From NCBI RefSeq assembly GCF_017921895.1, contig NZ_JAFIDN010000004.1, positions 225,503-289,502 on the forward strand: a stretch of DNA of 64,000 nt, written 5' to 3'. Shown piece by piece: positions 27,942-36,305 of this stretch. Source of the stretch: Natronogracilivirga saccharolytica (GTDB taxonomy: Bacteria; Bacteroidota; Rhodothermia; Balneolales; Natronogracilivirgulaceae). Position 1 is the first letter of the stretch, and every line of letters begins with the position of its first letter. Under the pieces are notes generated by a model. That model was not told the DNA's origin and did not search any database. It saw nothing but the letters and a program-made list of their open reading frames with translations. Both the position numbers and the translations under genes were made by a program.

Positions 27942-30668
27942 ATGAGCAGCGGAACTCCCAATAACAGTGAAACAAACGCAGTACCCAAAAAATACGACCC
28001 CAAAGCCATTGAAGATCAGTGGTATGACTACTGGATGAAGCATCGCTTTTTCGAGGCCAGTGAAGATTCCGGAAAGGAACCCTTCACTATCATGATGCCT
28101 CCTCCCAATGTGACCGGAGCCCTTCACATGGGTCATGCCCTTCAGGGAGCTGTTCAGGACACACTGACACGCCTCAAAAGAATGCAGGGTTATGAAGCCC
28201 TATGGCTTCCGGGAACCGATCACGCAGGTATCGCAACCCAGAACGTTGTGGAGCGGGAGCTCAAAGAAAAGGAAAAAAAGACCAGGCATGATATCGGGCG
28301 GGAAGAATTTGTAAACAAAGTCTGGGAATGGAAAGAGAAGTACGGTGAAATCATTACCCGCCAGTACAGCAAGCTGGGAGTCAGTTGTGACTGGAGCCGC
28401 GAACGTTTTACCATGGACGAAGGCCTGTCGCGGGCGGTCCAGGAAACTTTCATCCGGCTGCATGATGAAGGACTTATCTACAAGGGAAATTACCTGGTCA
28501 ACTGGTGTCCGGTCGATATGACCGCCATTTCGGATGAGGAAGTCGAGCATGTCGAGCGCAAGGGTCACATGTGGCATGTTTCCTATCCGCTTGATGAAGA
28601 AACCGCCGCCAAATCGGGTAAAACCCATCTCACCATCGCCACGACACGACCTGAAACCATTCCGGCCGACACGGCTGTAAGCGTTCACCCTGAAGACGAC
28701 CGCTACAAGAATATGATTGGCGGACATGCCTTTGTGCCGACTACCGGACGCAAGGTACCCATCATCGCCGATGAATATGTCAAAACAGAGTATGGTTCAG
28801 GCGCGCTGAAAGTTACGCCCGCCCACGACGAAAATGACTTCGAAATAGGCCTGAGACACAATCTTCCCAGGATCAACATCATCAACAAAGATGGTACTAT
28901 GAACGAAGACTCCGGCCGGTATAATGGAATGGACCGGTTTGATGCCCGTGACGCCATCGTAAAGGACATCGAGTCGGAAGGCCTGCTGGAAAAAGTGGAA
29001 GATTATGTCAATCAGATCGGCATATCGAGCCGGAGCAAAGCTGTCATTGAGCCTCTGCTTTCTGATCAGTGGTTTGTAAAAATGAAGCCACTGGCTGATA
29101 AAGCCATGCAATTCAGCCGGGACGGCGAGTTCCGGTTTTATCCGCCCCGCTGGCAAAATGAATTCTTTCGCTGGATGGAGAACATTCGCGACTGGGTGAT
29201 CTCACGGCAGCTCTGGTGGGGACACCGGATCCCCGTTTGGTACCATACAAAAGAAGACGGCAGCATTGACTATTCGAAAGATTATGTAGTCAGCATTGAG
29301 CAGCCGGACAGCAGCATGGTTCAGGATCCGGATGTGCTGGATACATGGTTCTCTTCCTGGCTCTGGCCTTTTTCCACCCTGGGATGGCCTGACAAAACCC
29401 GGGCGCTCGACTATTTTTATCCCACCTCCGTGCTGGTATCCGGGTACGATATCCTGTTCTTCTGGGTCAGCCGGATGCTTATGGGGGGCATCCATTTTAC
29501 CGGCGAAACCCCGTTCCGGGATATTTTCATGACCGGCATTGTCAAGGACAAGCTTGGCCGGAAGATGAGCAAAAGCCTGAACAACGGCATCGATCCGCTG
29601 GAAATGATTGACCAGTACGGGGCCGATGCCGTGCGTTACTGCCTTATCATCCTGTGCGCTCAGGGTCAGGACATCAAACTCGATCCTTCGAAATTTGAAA
29701 TGGGCCGGAATTTTGCAAATAAACTGTGGAATGCCTTCCGCTTTTTAAATCTGCACCTGGATCCGCAGGCATCCTATCGCCGCCATTTTTCAGCCGGTGA
29801 AGATGAAGCTGACTCGGGTGCAGCTGAAATTTCTGAAATGCCGCTGCAGGATCGCTGGATGATCACCCGGATAAATCAAACCATTCAGGATGTCGATGAC
29901 GACCTGTCCCGCTACCGGCTGAACGAGGCCTTGCTGAAAATATATTCTCTTGTGTGGGATGACTTTTGCGACTGGTACCTCGAGCTGATTAAACCTGAAT
30001 ACGGGCAAAGCATGCCGCATGAGACTGCGGAGAGGGCAATAATCATCCTTGAAATGCAGCTTAAACTGCTGCATCCCTTCATGCCGTTTATTACGGAAGA
30101 AATTTGGCAGCGATTGCGCAGCCGGACTCCCGAAGATGCGCTGATAGTCAGTGACTGGCCTGTTGCGGACAGCAAATGGACTGACGGTAATTCCCGGGAC
30201 CTGTTCATCACCATTCAGCAAATGATCTCATCAGTGAGGAATATCCGTGCCGAAATGAATGTGCCTGATAATCTGGACATTGAGCTGATCATCAAGCCCG
30301 CTGACCGGGAAACCCGTGAAAAGCTGCTGGAACATCAGGCCATTTTTGAAAAAATGCTGAAAATTTCGGAATTCACCGTTGACACCGAAGTGAACAGACC
30401 GGGTGCCAGTGCCTCCGATGTCGTTGACGGACATGAGCTGTTTGTGCCGCTCTCGGGCCTTATTGATTTCGATAAGGAAAAGCAGCGCGTTCAAAAAGAG
30501 ATCAGCCGCCTTGAGTCATTTCTGACATCAGTCGAAAAGAAGCTTGCCAATGAAAAGTTTTTGAATAATGCTCCGGCGGATGTCGTTGAAAATGAAAAGA
30601 AAAAACAAAGTGATGCCCGGGTGAATCTTGCGAAAATGCGCACAATCCTGGCCGATCTGGACCGGTAA
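27942..30668 (+). CDS. valS: Valyl-tRNA synthetase
   Basis: Class I aminoacyl-tRNA synthetase charging tRNA-Val, 908 aa. The HIGH motif is HMGH at 62-65 and the KMSKS motif is at 541-545. The editing (CP1) domain is present, with TTRPETIPADTAV. PPPNVTGALHMGHAL is diagnostic for ValRS. The C-terminal 75 residues form the charged coiled-coil arm (FDKEKQRVQKEISRLE...) that contacts tRNA. It starts 63 bases after rsmB and ends 20 bases before pcrA, so these three are likely one translation/repair transcript. Confidence 0.97.
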   Translation: MSSGTPNNSETNAVPKKYDPKAIEDQWYDYWMKHRFFEASEDSGKEPFTIMMPPPNVTGALHMGHALQGAVQDTLTRLKRMQGYEALWLPGTDHAGIATQNVVERELKEKEKKTRHDIGREEFVNKVWEWKEKYGEIITRQYSKLGVSCDWSRERFTMDEGLSRAVQETFIRLHDEGLIYKGNYLVNWCPVDMTAISDEEVEHVERKGHMWHVSYPLDEETAAKSGKTHLTIATTRPETIPADTAVSVHPEDDRYKNMIGGHAFVPTTGRKVPIIADEYVKTEYGSGALKVTPAHDENDFEIGLRHNLPRINIINKDGTMNEDSGRYNGMDRFDARDAIVKDIESEGLLEKVEDYVNQIGISSRSKAVIEPLLSDQWFVKMKPLADKAMQFSRDGEFRFYPPRWQNEFFRWMENIRDWVISRQLWWGHRIPVWYHTKEDGSIDYSKDYVVSIEQPDSSMVQDPDVLDTWFSSWLWPFSTLGWPDKTRALDYFYPTSVLVSGYDILFFWVSRMLMGGIHFTGETPFRDIFMTGIVKDKLGRKMSKSLNNGIDPLEMIDQYGADAVRYCLIILCAQGQDIKLDPSKFEMGRNFANKLWNAFRFLNLHLDPQASYRRHFSAGEDEADSGAAEISEMPLQDRWMITRINQTIQDVDDDLSRYRLNEALLKIYSLVWDDFCDWYLELIKPEYGQSMPHETAERAIIILEMQLKLLHPFMPFITEEIWQRLRSRTPEDALIVSDWPVADSKWTDGNSRDLFITIQQMISSVRNIRAEMNVPDNLDIELIIKPADRETREKLLEHQAIFEKMLKISEFTVDTEVNRPGASASDVVDGHELFVPLSGLIDFDKEKQRVQKEISRLESFLTSVEKKLANEKFLNNAPADVVENEKKKQSDARVNLAKMRTILADLDR

Positions 30669-30688
30669 ACCGGAAGTATTCCCATACC

Positions 30689-33028
30689 ATGCCAACATTT
30701 GTATTACAGAACGATGGCGAAAAACCGCCTCATTCCGAACCGCCTTTCCTGACAGATGTCAACGACGCTCAAAAAAAAGCCGTATTGCACACGGATGGTC
30801 CGCTCCTGATTATTGCAGGTGCAGGAAGCGGCAAGACGCGTGTTCTCACCTACCGCATAGCCAATCTTCTTTACCAGAAAAAAGCCTGGCCCAACCAGAT
30901 ACTGGCACTCACATTTACCAACAAAGCTGCCCGCGAGATGCAGGAGCGCATTGTTGATCTGATAGGTGAAAAAGCCAACCGTATCTGGATGGGAACCTTC
31001 CACTCCATTTTTTCACGAATCCTCCGATTTGAGGCTGAGCACCTTGGATACACCCGTGATTTCAGTATCTACGATACTGTTGACACCGACCGGGTGATCA
31101 AATCCATCCTTCAGGAACTGGGGTTCAACACCCGCGAAGTCAAACCGCAGGCTGTCCGGTTTATTATCAGCAATGCAAAAAATCAGCTGATTTCCCCCGA
31201 GGCTTTCAAAAACAAATTCGTCCAGAGTTCGCTTGATGATATCGCCGCTCAGGTGTACGAACGCTACATCGCCCGGTGCAGGCAAAACAATGCCATGGAC
31301 TTCGACGACTTGTTAATAAAGCCTATCGAACTCTTTGAGCACCATCCGGAAATACTTCAAAAATACCAGAATCATTTTCGATACATTCTGATCGATGAGT
31401 ATCAGGATACCAATCATGCCCAGTACCGGGCCACGCAGCTGCTGGCCGCCGGACATCAGAATATCTGCGTTGTAGGCGATGATTCGCAAAGCATATACTC
31501 GTTCCGCGGAGCGGATATCTCAAATATTCTCAATTTCAAGGAAGATTACCCCGATTCCGCCCAGATCCCCCTGGAACAGAACTACCGCTCGACCAAATCA
31601 ATTCTGCAATGTGCTGACTCCGTCATCCGGCAAAATACCTCCCGTCTGGATAAAACGCTCTGGACTCAGAATGACAGGGGCGAAATTATCACCGTGCTCG
31701 AAAATTATGATGAGCGGGACGAAGCAAACAGAATCGTGCGCTCCATCGAAGATTTGAAAATGCGGGAGCATCTCAGTTTCAGGGATTTCGCCGTGCTTTA
31801 CCGCACCAATTATCAGAGCAGGGTCCTGGAAGATGCTTTCCGGCGCAGAGGTGTTCCCTATCAGCTAGTCGGCGGTATTTCATTTTATCAGCGAAAGGAA
31901 ATCAAGGATGTAACAGCGTACCTTCGACTTCTTGTAAATCCTCATGATGATGAATCCCTGCTGCGTGTCATCAATGAACCTGCCCGCGGGGTAGGCGAAA
32001 AAACCATAACAAATCTGCAGCAGATAGCCCGCAAACACAACAAGTCATTGTGGGATACCATCGGCGACGTTGAATCTACGGGCATTTACAAGCCTGCAAT
32101 CGGGCGGATCCGCGACTTTGTCGATATTCTGGAGCGAACCGGCAAGAAGCTCACAGATACAGGTCTGACAGATACGGTCCGTTTTTTACTGGATGAGACC
32201 GGATATGTCAAGCAGTTTGTCGAAGAACATTCCCATGACTCCCTGATGCGAAGGCAGAACGTCATGGAATTGCTGAACGCCATTTCCTACTTCGAAAAAA
32301 GCAGCAACACCCCTTCCCTGAGTGCCTTTCTACAGGAAATCAGTCTGGTGACAGACCTGGATGCTCATGATACCGATGATCCGGCAGTCACACTGATGAC
32401 CGTGCACGGATCCAAGGGGCTCGAGTTTCCGGTTGTTTTTATTACCGGACTGGAGGAAGATCTGTTTCCCATCGGCGGGCGCAGCGGAGAAGACGTTGAT
32501 ATTGAAGAAGAGCGGCGGTTGTTTTATGTAGCAATTACCCGGGCAGAAAAGCGGCTGTATTTCAGTTATGCGAAAAACAGGTTCCGCTTTGGCGAGCAGG
32601 TGGATATGAACCGCTCGCGCTTTCTGGATGAGGTTGACCCTTCTGTGGTTCGTACCGAAACAGGTGCCACGATCCGCCAGACAGGATCACCCGGCATGGC
32701 AGGCCGCTCCGGGAAATCAGGCACCTACATTTCCTATGATCAATCGAACTATGATGGAAATGCCGGTGCAGGCAGTGATTTTCATAGTGAATCGTATGAT
32801 TCGGCCGCGCCTGCCGATGACGGCGGTGGAATGGGTGTAGAATATGACCAGAATACCGGCGAAATCATCTGGAGATCAGGGATGGCTGTCATCCACAAGA
32901 AATTCGGCCCCGGAAAAATTGTTCAATGCCAGGGTCAGGGTGACGATGCACGCCTGACCGTCTTCTTCAAAAATGTCGGGCAGAAAAAACTGGTGGCCAG
33001 GCTGGCCCAGCTGAAAGTCATCGGATAG
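30689..33028 (+). CDS. pcrA: UvrD/PcrA-type ATP-dependent DNA helicase
   Basis: SF1A 3'-5' helicase involved in nucleotide excision repair and removal of RNA polymerase or RecA from DNA, 779 aa. Walker A IIAGAGSGKT has Lys49; TFTNKAAREM is motif Ia; DEYQDTN is motif II; DDSQSIYSFRGAD is motif III; EQNYRST is motif IV; VTLMTVHGSKGLEFPVVF and YVAITRAEKRL are motifs V and VI. After a Gly/Ser-rich linker (about 665-725) comes a C-terminal Tudor-like domain (VIHKKFGPGKIVQ...), the RNA polymerase contact in PcrA/UvrD. It ends 4 bases from the convergent protease gene. Confidence 0.95.
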   Translation: MPTFVLQNDGEKPPHSEPPFLTDVNDAQKKAVLHTDGPLLIIAGAGSGKTRVLTYRIANLLYQKKAWPNQILALTFTNKAAREMQERIVDLIGEKANRIWMGTFHSIFSRILRFEAEHLGYTRDFSIYDTVDTDRVIKSILQELGFNTREVKPQAVRFIISNAKNQLISPEAFKNKFVQSSLDDIAAQVYERYIARCRQNNAMDFDDLLIKPIELFEHHPEILQKYQNHFRYILIDEYQDTNHAQYRATQLLAAGHQNICVVGDDSQSIYSFRGADISNILNFKEDYPDSAQIPLEQNYRSTKSILQCADSVIRQNTSRLDKTLWTQNDRGEIITVLENYDERDEANRIVRSIEDLKMREHLSFRDFAVLYRTNYQSRVLEDAFRRRGVPYQLVGGISFYQRKEIKDVTAYLRLLVNPHDDESLLRVINEPARGVGEKTITNLQQIARKHNKSLWDTIGDVESTGIYKPAIGRIRDFVDILERTGKKLTDTGLTDTVRFLLDETGYVKQFVEEHSHDSLMRRQNVMELLNAISYFEKSSNTPSLSAFLQEISLVTDLDAHDTDDPAVTLMTVHGSKGLEFPVVFITGLEEDLFPIGGRSGEDVDIEEERRLFYVAITRAEKRLYFSYAKNRFRFGEQVDMNRSRFLDEVDPSVVRTETGATIRQTGSPGMAGRSGKSGTYISYDQSNYDGNAGAGSDFHSESYDSAAPADDGGGMGVEYDQNTGEIIWRSGMAVIHKKFGPGKIVQCQGQGDDARLTVFFKNVGQKKLVARLAQLKVIG

Positions 33029-33032
33029 CCGC

Positions 33033-34157
33033 TCACCCCTGCAGCGTTTCGCGAAACTCGACAAACTGCAGAATATCTTTCCGGGAAATAATTCCGACCA
33101 GGCGATCCCCCTCCATTACAGGCAACCGCCCGCTCCGCGAATCAATCATCTGCATTAAAGCATCATAAGCATCGGTTTCAGGGTGAACTATGTTCAGATC
33201 ATCCCGGGGTGTCATTATGTCAGAAACTTTCACAAGCTCCCACTTCTCTCTGTCTACGTTCTTCACCTGATTTATCTCAACAAGACCAAGAAACTCATTC
33301 TGCCTGACCACAGGAAAACAGGAGAAGCGATTTTTGAAAAAATGTTCATTCACAAGGTTTCTGAGGCTGAGGTCCGGATGAACAATGGACGGATCAATCG
33401 TCATCATTTTTTTTACCGGTATGCCGGACAATCCTTCCCGCATGGCAACCATGTAATATCCGCTTTTGGCCGACTGAAGCAGGAACATTCCCACGAAAAT
33501 CCAGACGACACCGGTTATGATAGCACCGCCAAAAATGACCATCACCCCGACAAACATTAAAAAGAAGGCAAACACCTGTCCGAAAATACTGACAACACGT
33601 GTGGATCTTCTCAGGTTGCCGGTGTAGTGCCAGATGGCTGCGCGCATCATCCGTCCACCGTCAAGCGGGAAACCCGGAACCAGATTGAAGATCACAAGTA
33701 AAATATTGATATATCCGATGTACCAGAAAACGCCGTGAAGCCCCTCGCCCAAAAAGGGTTCGGACAGAAAAGCAATACCCAGGAACACGGCTCCCAGTAC
33801 AAAACTGCACAGCGGACCGGCACCGGCAATCACAAATTCATCTGCGGCTTTTTCAGGTTCTTTTTTCATGCGCGCCAGTCCTCCGAAAATGAACAGGATA
33901 ATTTCACTGATCTCGACATCTCTCTTTCTGGCGGCCACGGCATGGGCAAATTCATGCAGCAGAATGGATAAAAAAAACAGAAACGCTGTCAGCAAACTAA
34001 GAACCCATGCCCCGGCAGTTGAAACATCTTCAAAGTTTTCCGGAAAAAACCATACGGCCAGCATGTAGACTACAAGCACAAATATGATAAACCAGCTGTA
34101 ATCCAGTCCAACCCGTATGCCGTTTATTTTTCCAAGCGTCAGACCTTGTTTTTGCAT
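33033..34157 (-). CDS. Site-2 protease-type M50 metallopeptidase with CBS pair
   Basis: Membrane-embedded zinc protease of 374 aa. His68-Glu69-His72 in LLHEFAHAV and Asp166 in NLVPGFPLDGGRMM form the zinc site. About six hydrophobic segments cover residues 20-230, and two CBS domains follow (about 245-370, ending GIISRKDILQFVEF), which commonly bind adenosine nucleotides. Such proteins cut transmembrane substrates such as anti-sigma factors; the substrate here is unknown. AGGAG lies about 10 bases before the ATG. The anti-sigma genes in the window are tempting but unproven targets. Confidence 0.9.
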   Translation of the reverse strand: MQKQGLTLGKINGIRVGLDYSWFIIFVLVVYMLAVWFFPENFEDVSTAGAWVLSLLTAFLFFLSILLHEFAHAVAARKRDVEISEIILFIFGGLARMKKEPEKAADEFVIAGAGPLCSFVLGAVFLGIAFLSEPFLGEGLHGVFWYIGYINILLVIFNLVPGFPLDGGRMMRAAIWHYTGNLRRSTRVVSIFGQVFAFFLMFVGVMVIFGGAIITGVVWIFVGMFLLQSAKSGYYMVAMREGLSGIPVKKMMTIDPSIVHPDLSLRNLVNEHFFKNRFSCFPVVRQNEFLGLVEINQVKNVDREKWELVKVSDIMTPRDDLNIVHPETDAYDALMQMIDSRSGRLPVMEGDRLVGIISRKDILQFVEFRETLQG

Positions 34158-34407
34158 AGTAAATAACTCCTCTCATTATATCGTTTTCCGGCAATTTCCT
34201 GATTCAAGGTAGGAAAAACTGAAATAATTCATTCAGAATATGTTATACAAACAATAATTTACGCTTTTGCGTATTTTATGTATATGCTGCAGAACAATAT
34301 TATTTCAATTTGTCCGGGAACAGCTGCAACTGACTCACGGCTGATTGATATACTGAAGTTTTCAGATATTTTTTCGACTTTTCCCCGGAAAACCTGAGGT
34401 GTTCGCA

Positions 34408-35922
34408 TTGTTATTAATCAAAATCCGTCCGTTGCTGCTGACCTTGCTGTTTACAGGAGTTTGTGCTACGGTAACAGCCCGTTCAGTCGGCCATCCTGAT
34501 ATCGTTGCGCTCGGGGGAGGCACGGCATATCTGAGCGGCATAGATGCTCATTTTCACAACCCTGCAAATCTTGCGCTTCATAAGCGGTCGGGGCGATTTC
34601 AGATTTCTGCGGGCAGCGGAGGCGTGTATGACAGCCGCGGGGAGAGAATCAGCAGCTGGAGCCACTTTCCGGACATTGTATCCCGTCACTTCTACTCCGG
34701 GACCACACCGGGCAATGAATCCTGGTCTGACGATGACGTCACCAGCTTATTTTCAAATGATGACCGGTTGCGCCACACCAGGAAATATGAATTCACCCCG
34801 GTTGCAATAAGCTGGTCCGGCGGGAACTCGGCACGTTCTGTTGCCCTTCGCTCCCGTGGCATGTCATCATTTCAAATCAGCCGGAACTGGTTTGATGCTG
34901 CCAATGCATCAGAATCCGGAGAAGAAGAGTCACTCAGCAGAAGATTGTCAGAACAGTATCATGTATATCATGAACTGTCAGTGGGGTTTGCAAGGGAGGT
35001 CACCATGTTCAATAACTGGACGGCAGACCTGAACACACTCTACTTTGGAATTGCACCCAAATTTATCCTTGGTGGCATGCATTCAGACAGTGAATTCGAA
35101 TCCCGCTATATCCGCTCTGACAATGAATGGGATAATTCGAAACATTTAACTGCGCACGTTGCGGGTGACATCGACCGTTTTGTATCGGAACTGATCGCCG
35201 GTGCTGATCCGCATCAGACTCACCGGGAACATTTTTCCCGATCTTCAAATATGGAGGTCAACGGAATCGGGATGGGTCTGGATGCAGGCCTAACCTATGT
35301 CATGCCGCTGGGCGATGATATAGCGCTGTCACCACATGTCGACCGGCCCCTGAGAAAGTCCCTTCGCTTTAGCATTGCCGTTCACGACCTTGGTGCTGTT
35401 CGATATCATAATCATGACGGAACCCGCGAATCCAGAACAATCACCAGGACATATGAAGATATTCCGGAGTCAGATGCCGGCTTCTCCGGTTACCCGGCTG
35501 AATTGTTTCACTACCTGGCAAAAGATGAAGCGGAGCAGTCTGTATTTGAAAATCTTGCTGACGTGGATGAATCAGCTTACTATGTGCAGTTGCCGACAAA
35601 GCTGCACCTGGGAGCAGCAATTCAATATAACTGGTTTGTCGGATTGATCGATCTTAACTATCGTTTCAATGCCCCTGAGTTTGAAACCGACGGATGGATA
35701 ACGTCCCTTGGATCTGAGATCAGAATTTTGCCCTTTCTTCCTGTCAAAGGCAGCATGCAGATCCGTCCCGACGGCAGTATTTCTTTTGGTGCCGGACTGG
35801 GCCTGGATGCGGGTCCTGTATCTGCTTCAGGTGCTGTTCGGCTCCACAGAAACAGTGACTCCGGTAAAACAAATTGGGTTGCCGGCTCTGTTTCCGGAAT
35901 GAGCCTGCGAATAAGTTTCTGA
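34408..35922 (+). CDS. Outer-membrane beta-barrel protein, DUF5723-like
   Basis: A 504-residue exported protein. A short basic start and hydrophobic stretch (LLLTLLFTGVCATVTA) form a signal peptide. ALGGGTAYLSGIDAHFHNPANLAL resembles the N-terminal motif of DUF5723/PorV-like barrels, and alternating short strands run to the end, closing with a terminal Phe in MSLRISF, a usual beta-barrel signature. The start is taken as TTG at 34408, which places GAGG 8 bases upstream; a GTG at 34399 overlaps that site. It lies 476 bases ahead of lon, with the repeat region between. Function unknown. Confidence 0.6.
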   Translation: MLLIKIRPLLLTLLFTGVCATVTARSVGHPDIVALGGGTAYLSGIDAHFHNPANLALHKRSGRFQISAGSGGVYDSRGERISSWSHFPDIVSRHFYSGTTPGNESWSDDDVTSLFSNDDRLRHTRKYEFTPVAISWSGGNSARSVALRSRGMSSFQISRNWFDAANASESGEEESLSRRLSEQYHVYHELSVGFAREVTMFNNWTADLNTLYFGIAPKFILGGMHSDSEFESRYIRSDNEWDNSKHLTAHVAGDIDRFVSELIAGADPHQTHREHFSRSSNMEVNGIGMGLDAGLTYVMPLGDDIALSPHVDRPLRKSLRFSIAVHDLGAVRYHNHDGTRESRTITRTYEDIPESDAGFSGYPAELFHYLAKDEAEQSVFENLADVDESAYYVQLPTKLHLGAAIQYNWFVGLIDLNYRFNAPEFETDGWITSLGSEIRILPFLPVKGSMQIRPDGSISFGAGLGLDAGPVSASGAVRLHRNSDSGKTNWVAGSVSGMSLRISF

Positions 35923-36219
35923 GATCCAGCTGCATAATATCACAACTGCGAAACCGGAGCAAACAATGGCCAGAGAACCGGGTTCGGACACCTGGTTGTC
36001 AATAGTCTGCCATATTGTCCGGGAAACGTCAGCCAGCTGCTTCCATAATCAGTGATTTTTCGGTCTCACCAGAAAACTCTGCTGATTTGTCGGATTCTAT
36101 GACGAAATGTACACAGTTTATTTTTTGGTTCATTTGTTGCGCCATTTTGGTTGGAATTTTAATGAACGATGAGATAAAAATCCGGTTTCTTTCCATACCG
36201 GGCAGTTTTCAATTCGTCA
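35923..36219. other. Intergenic region upstream of lon
   Basis: The space between the barrel protein and lon is 383 bases, the longest gap in the window. Its first 175 bases show no gene or clear signal. From 36099 a short frame for a hydrophobic peptide appears, and from 36220 a tandem repeat (both listed separately). Confidence 0.5.
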
Positions 36220-36239
36220 GTAACAGACCGGAAACTTAA
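36099..36239 (+). CDS. Possible small single-helix membrane peptide
   Basis: A 46-codon frame beginning with ATG encodes a peptide with a run FIFWFICCAILVGILM that could span a membrane, then a basic-polar tail ending SNRPET. No convincing ribosome-binding site precedes it, and its last codons lie in the first unit of the tandem repeat. It could be a leader peptide for lon or chance. Confidence 0.2.
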   Translation: MTKCTQFIFWFICCAILVGILMNDEIKIRFLSIPGSFQFVSNRPET

Positions 36240-36263
36240 TAGTTACAGACCAGAAACTTAATT
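36220..36263. repeat. Two tandem 22-bp units upstream of lon
   Basis: Units at 36220-36241 and 36242-36263 match at 19 of 22 positions. The shared core is ACAGACC, one variable base, GAAACTTAAT. They are directly adjacent, so the period is about two helical turns, and they end 42 bases before the lon start. This is the layout of a double operator or activator site for lon. No such repeat stands before the other genes. Confidence 0.7.
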
Positions 36264-36305
36264 CGTATTTTACCGACAGAATATCCATATATAAAAGATT
36301 TATTC

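Noticed and set aside
27204..28136. A 310-codon open frame on the minus strand across rsmB and the valS start
   Set aside because: It is antisense to two clearly conserved genes, its protein is Phe/Ile-rich without a recognisable domain, and it has no supporting start signal.
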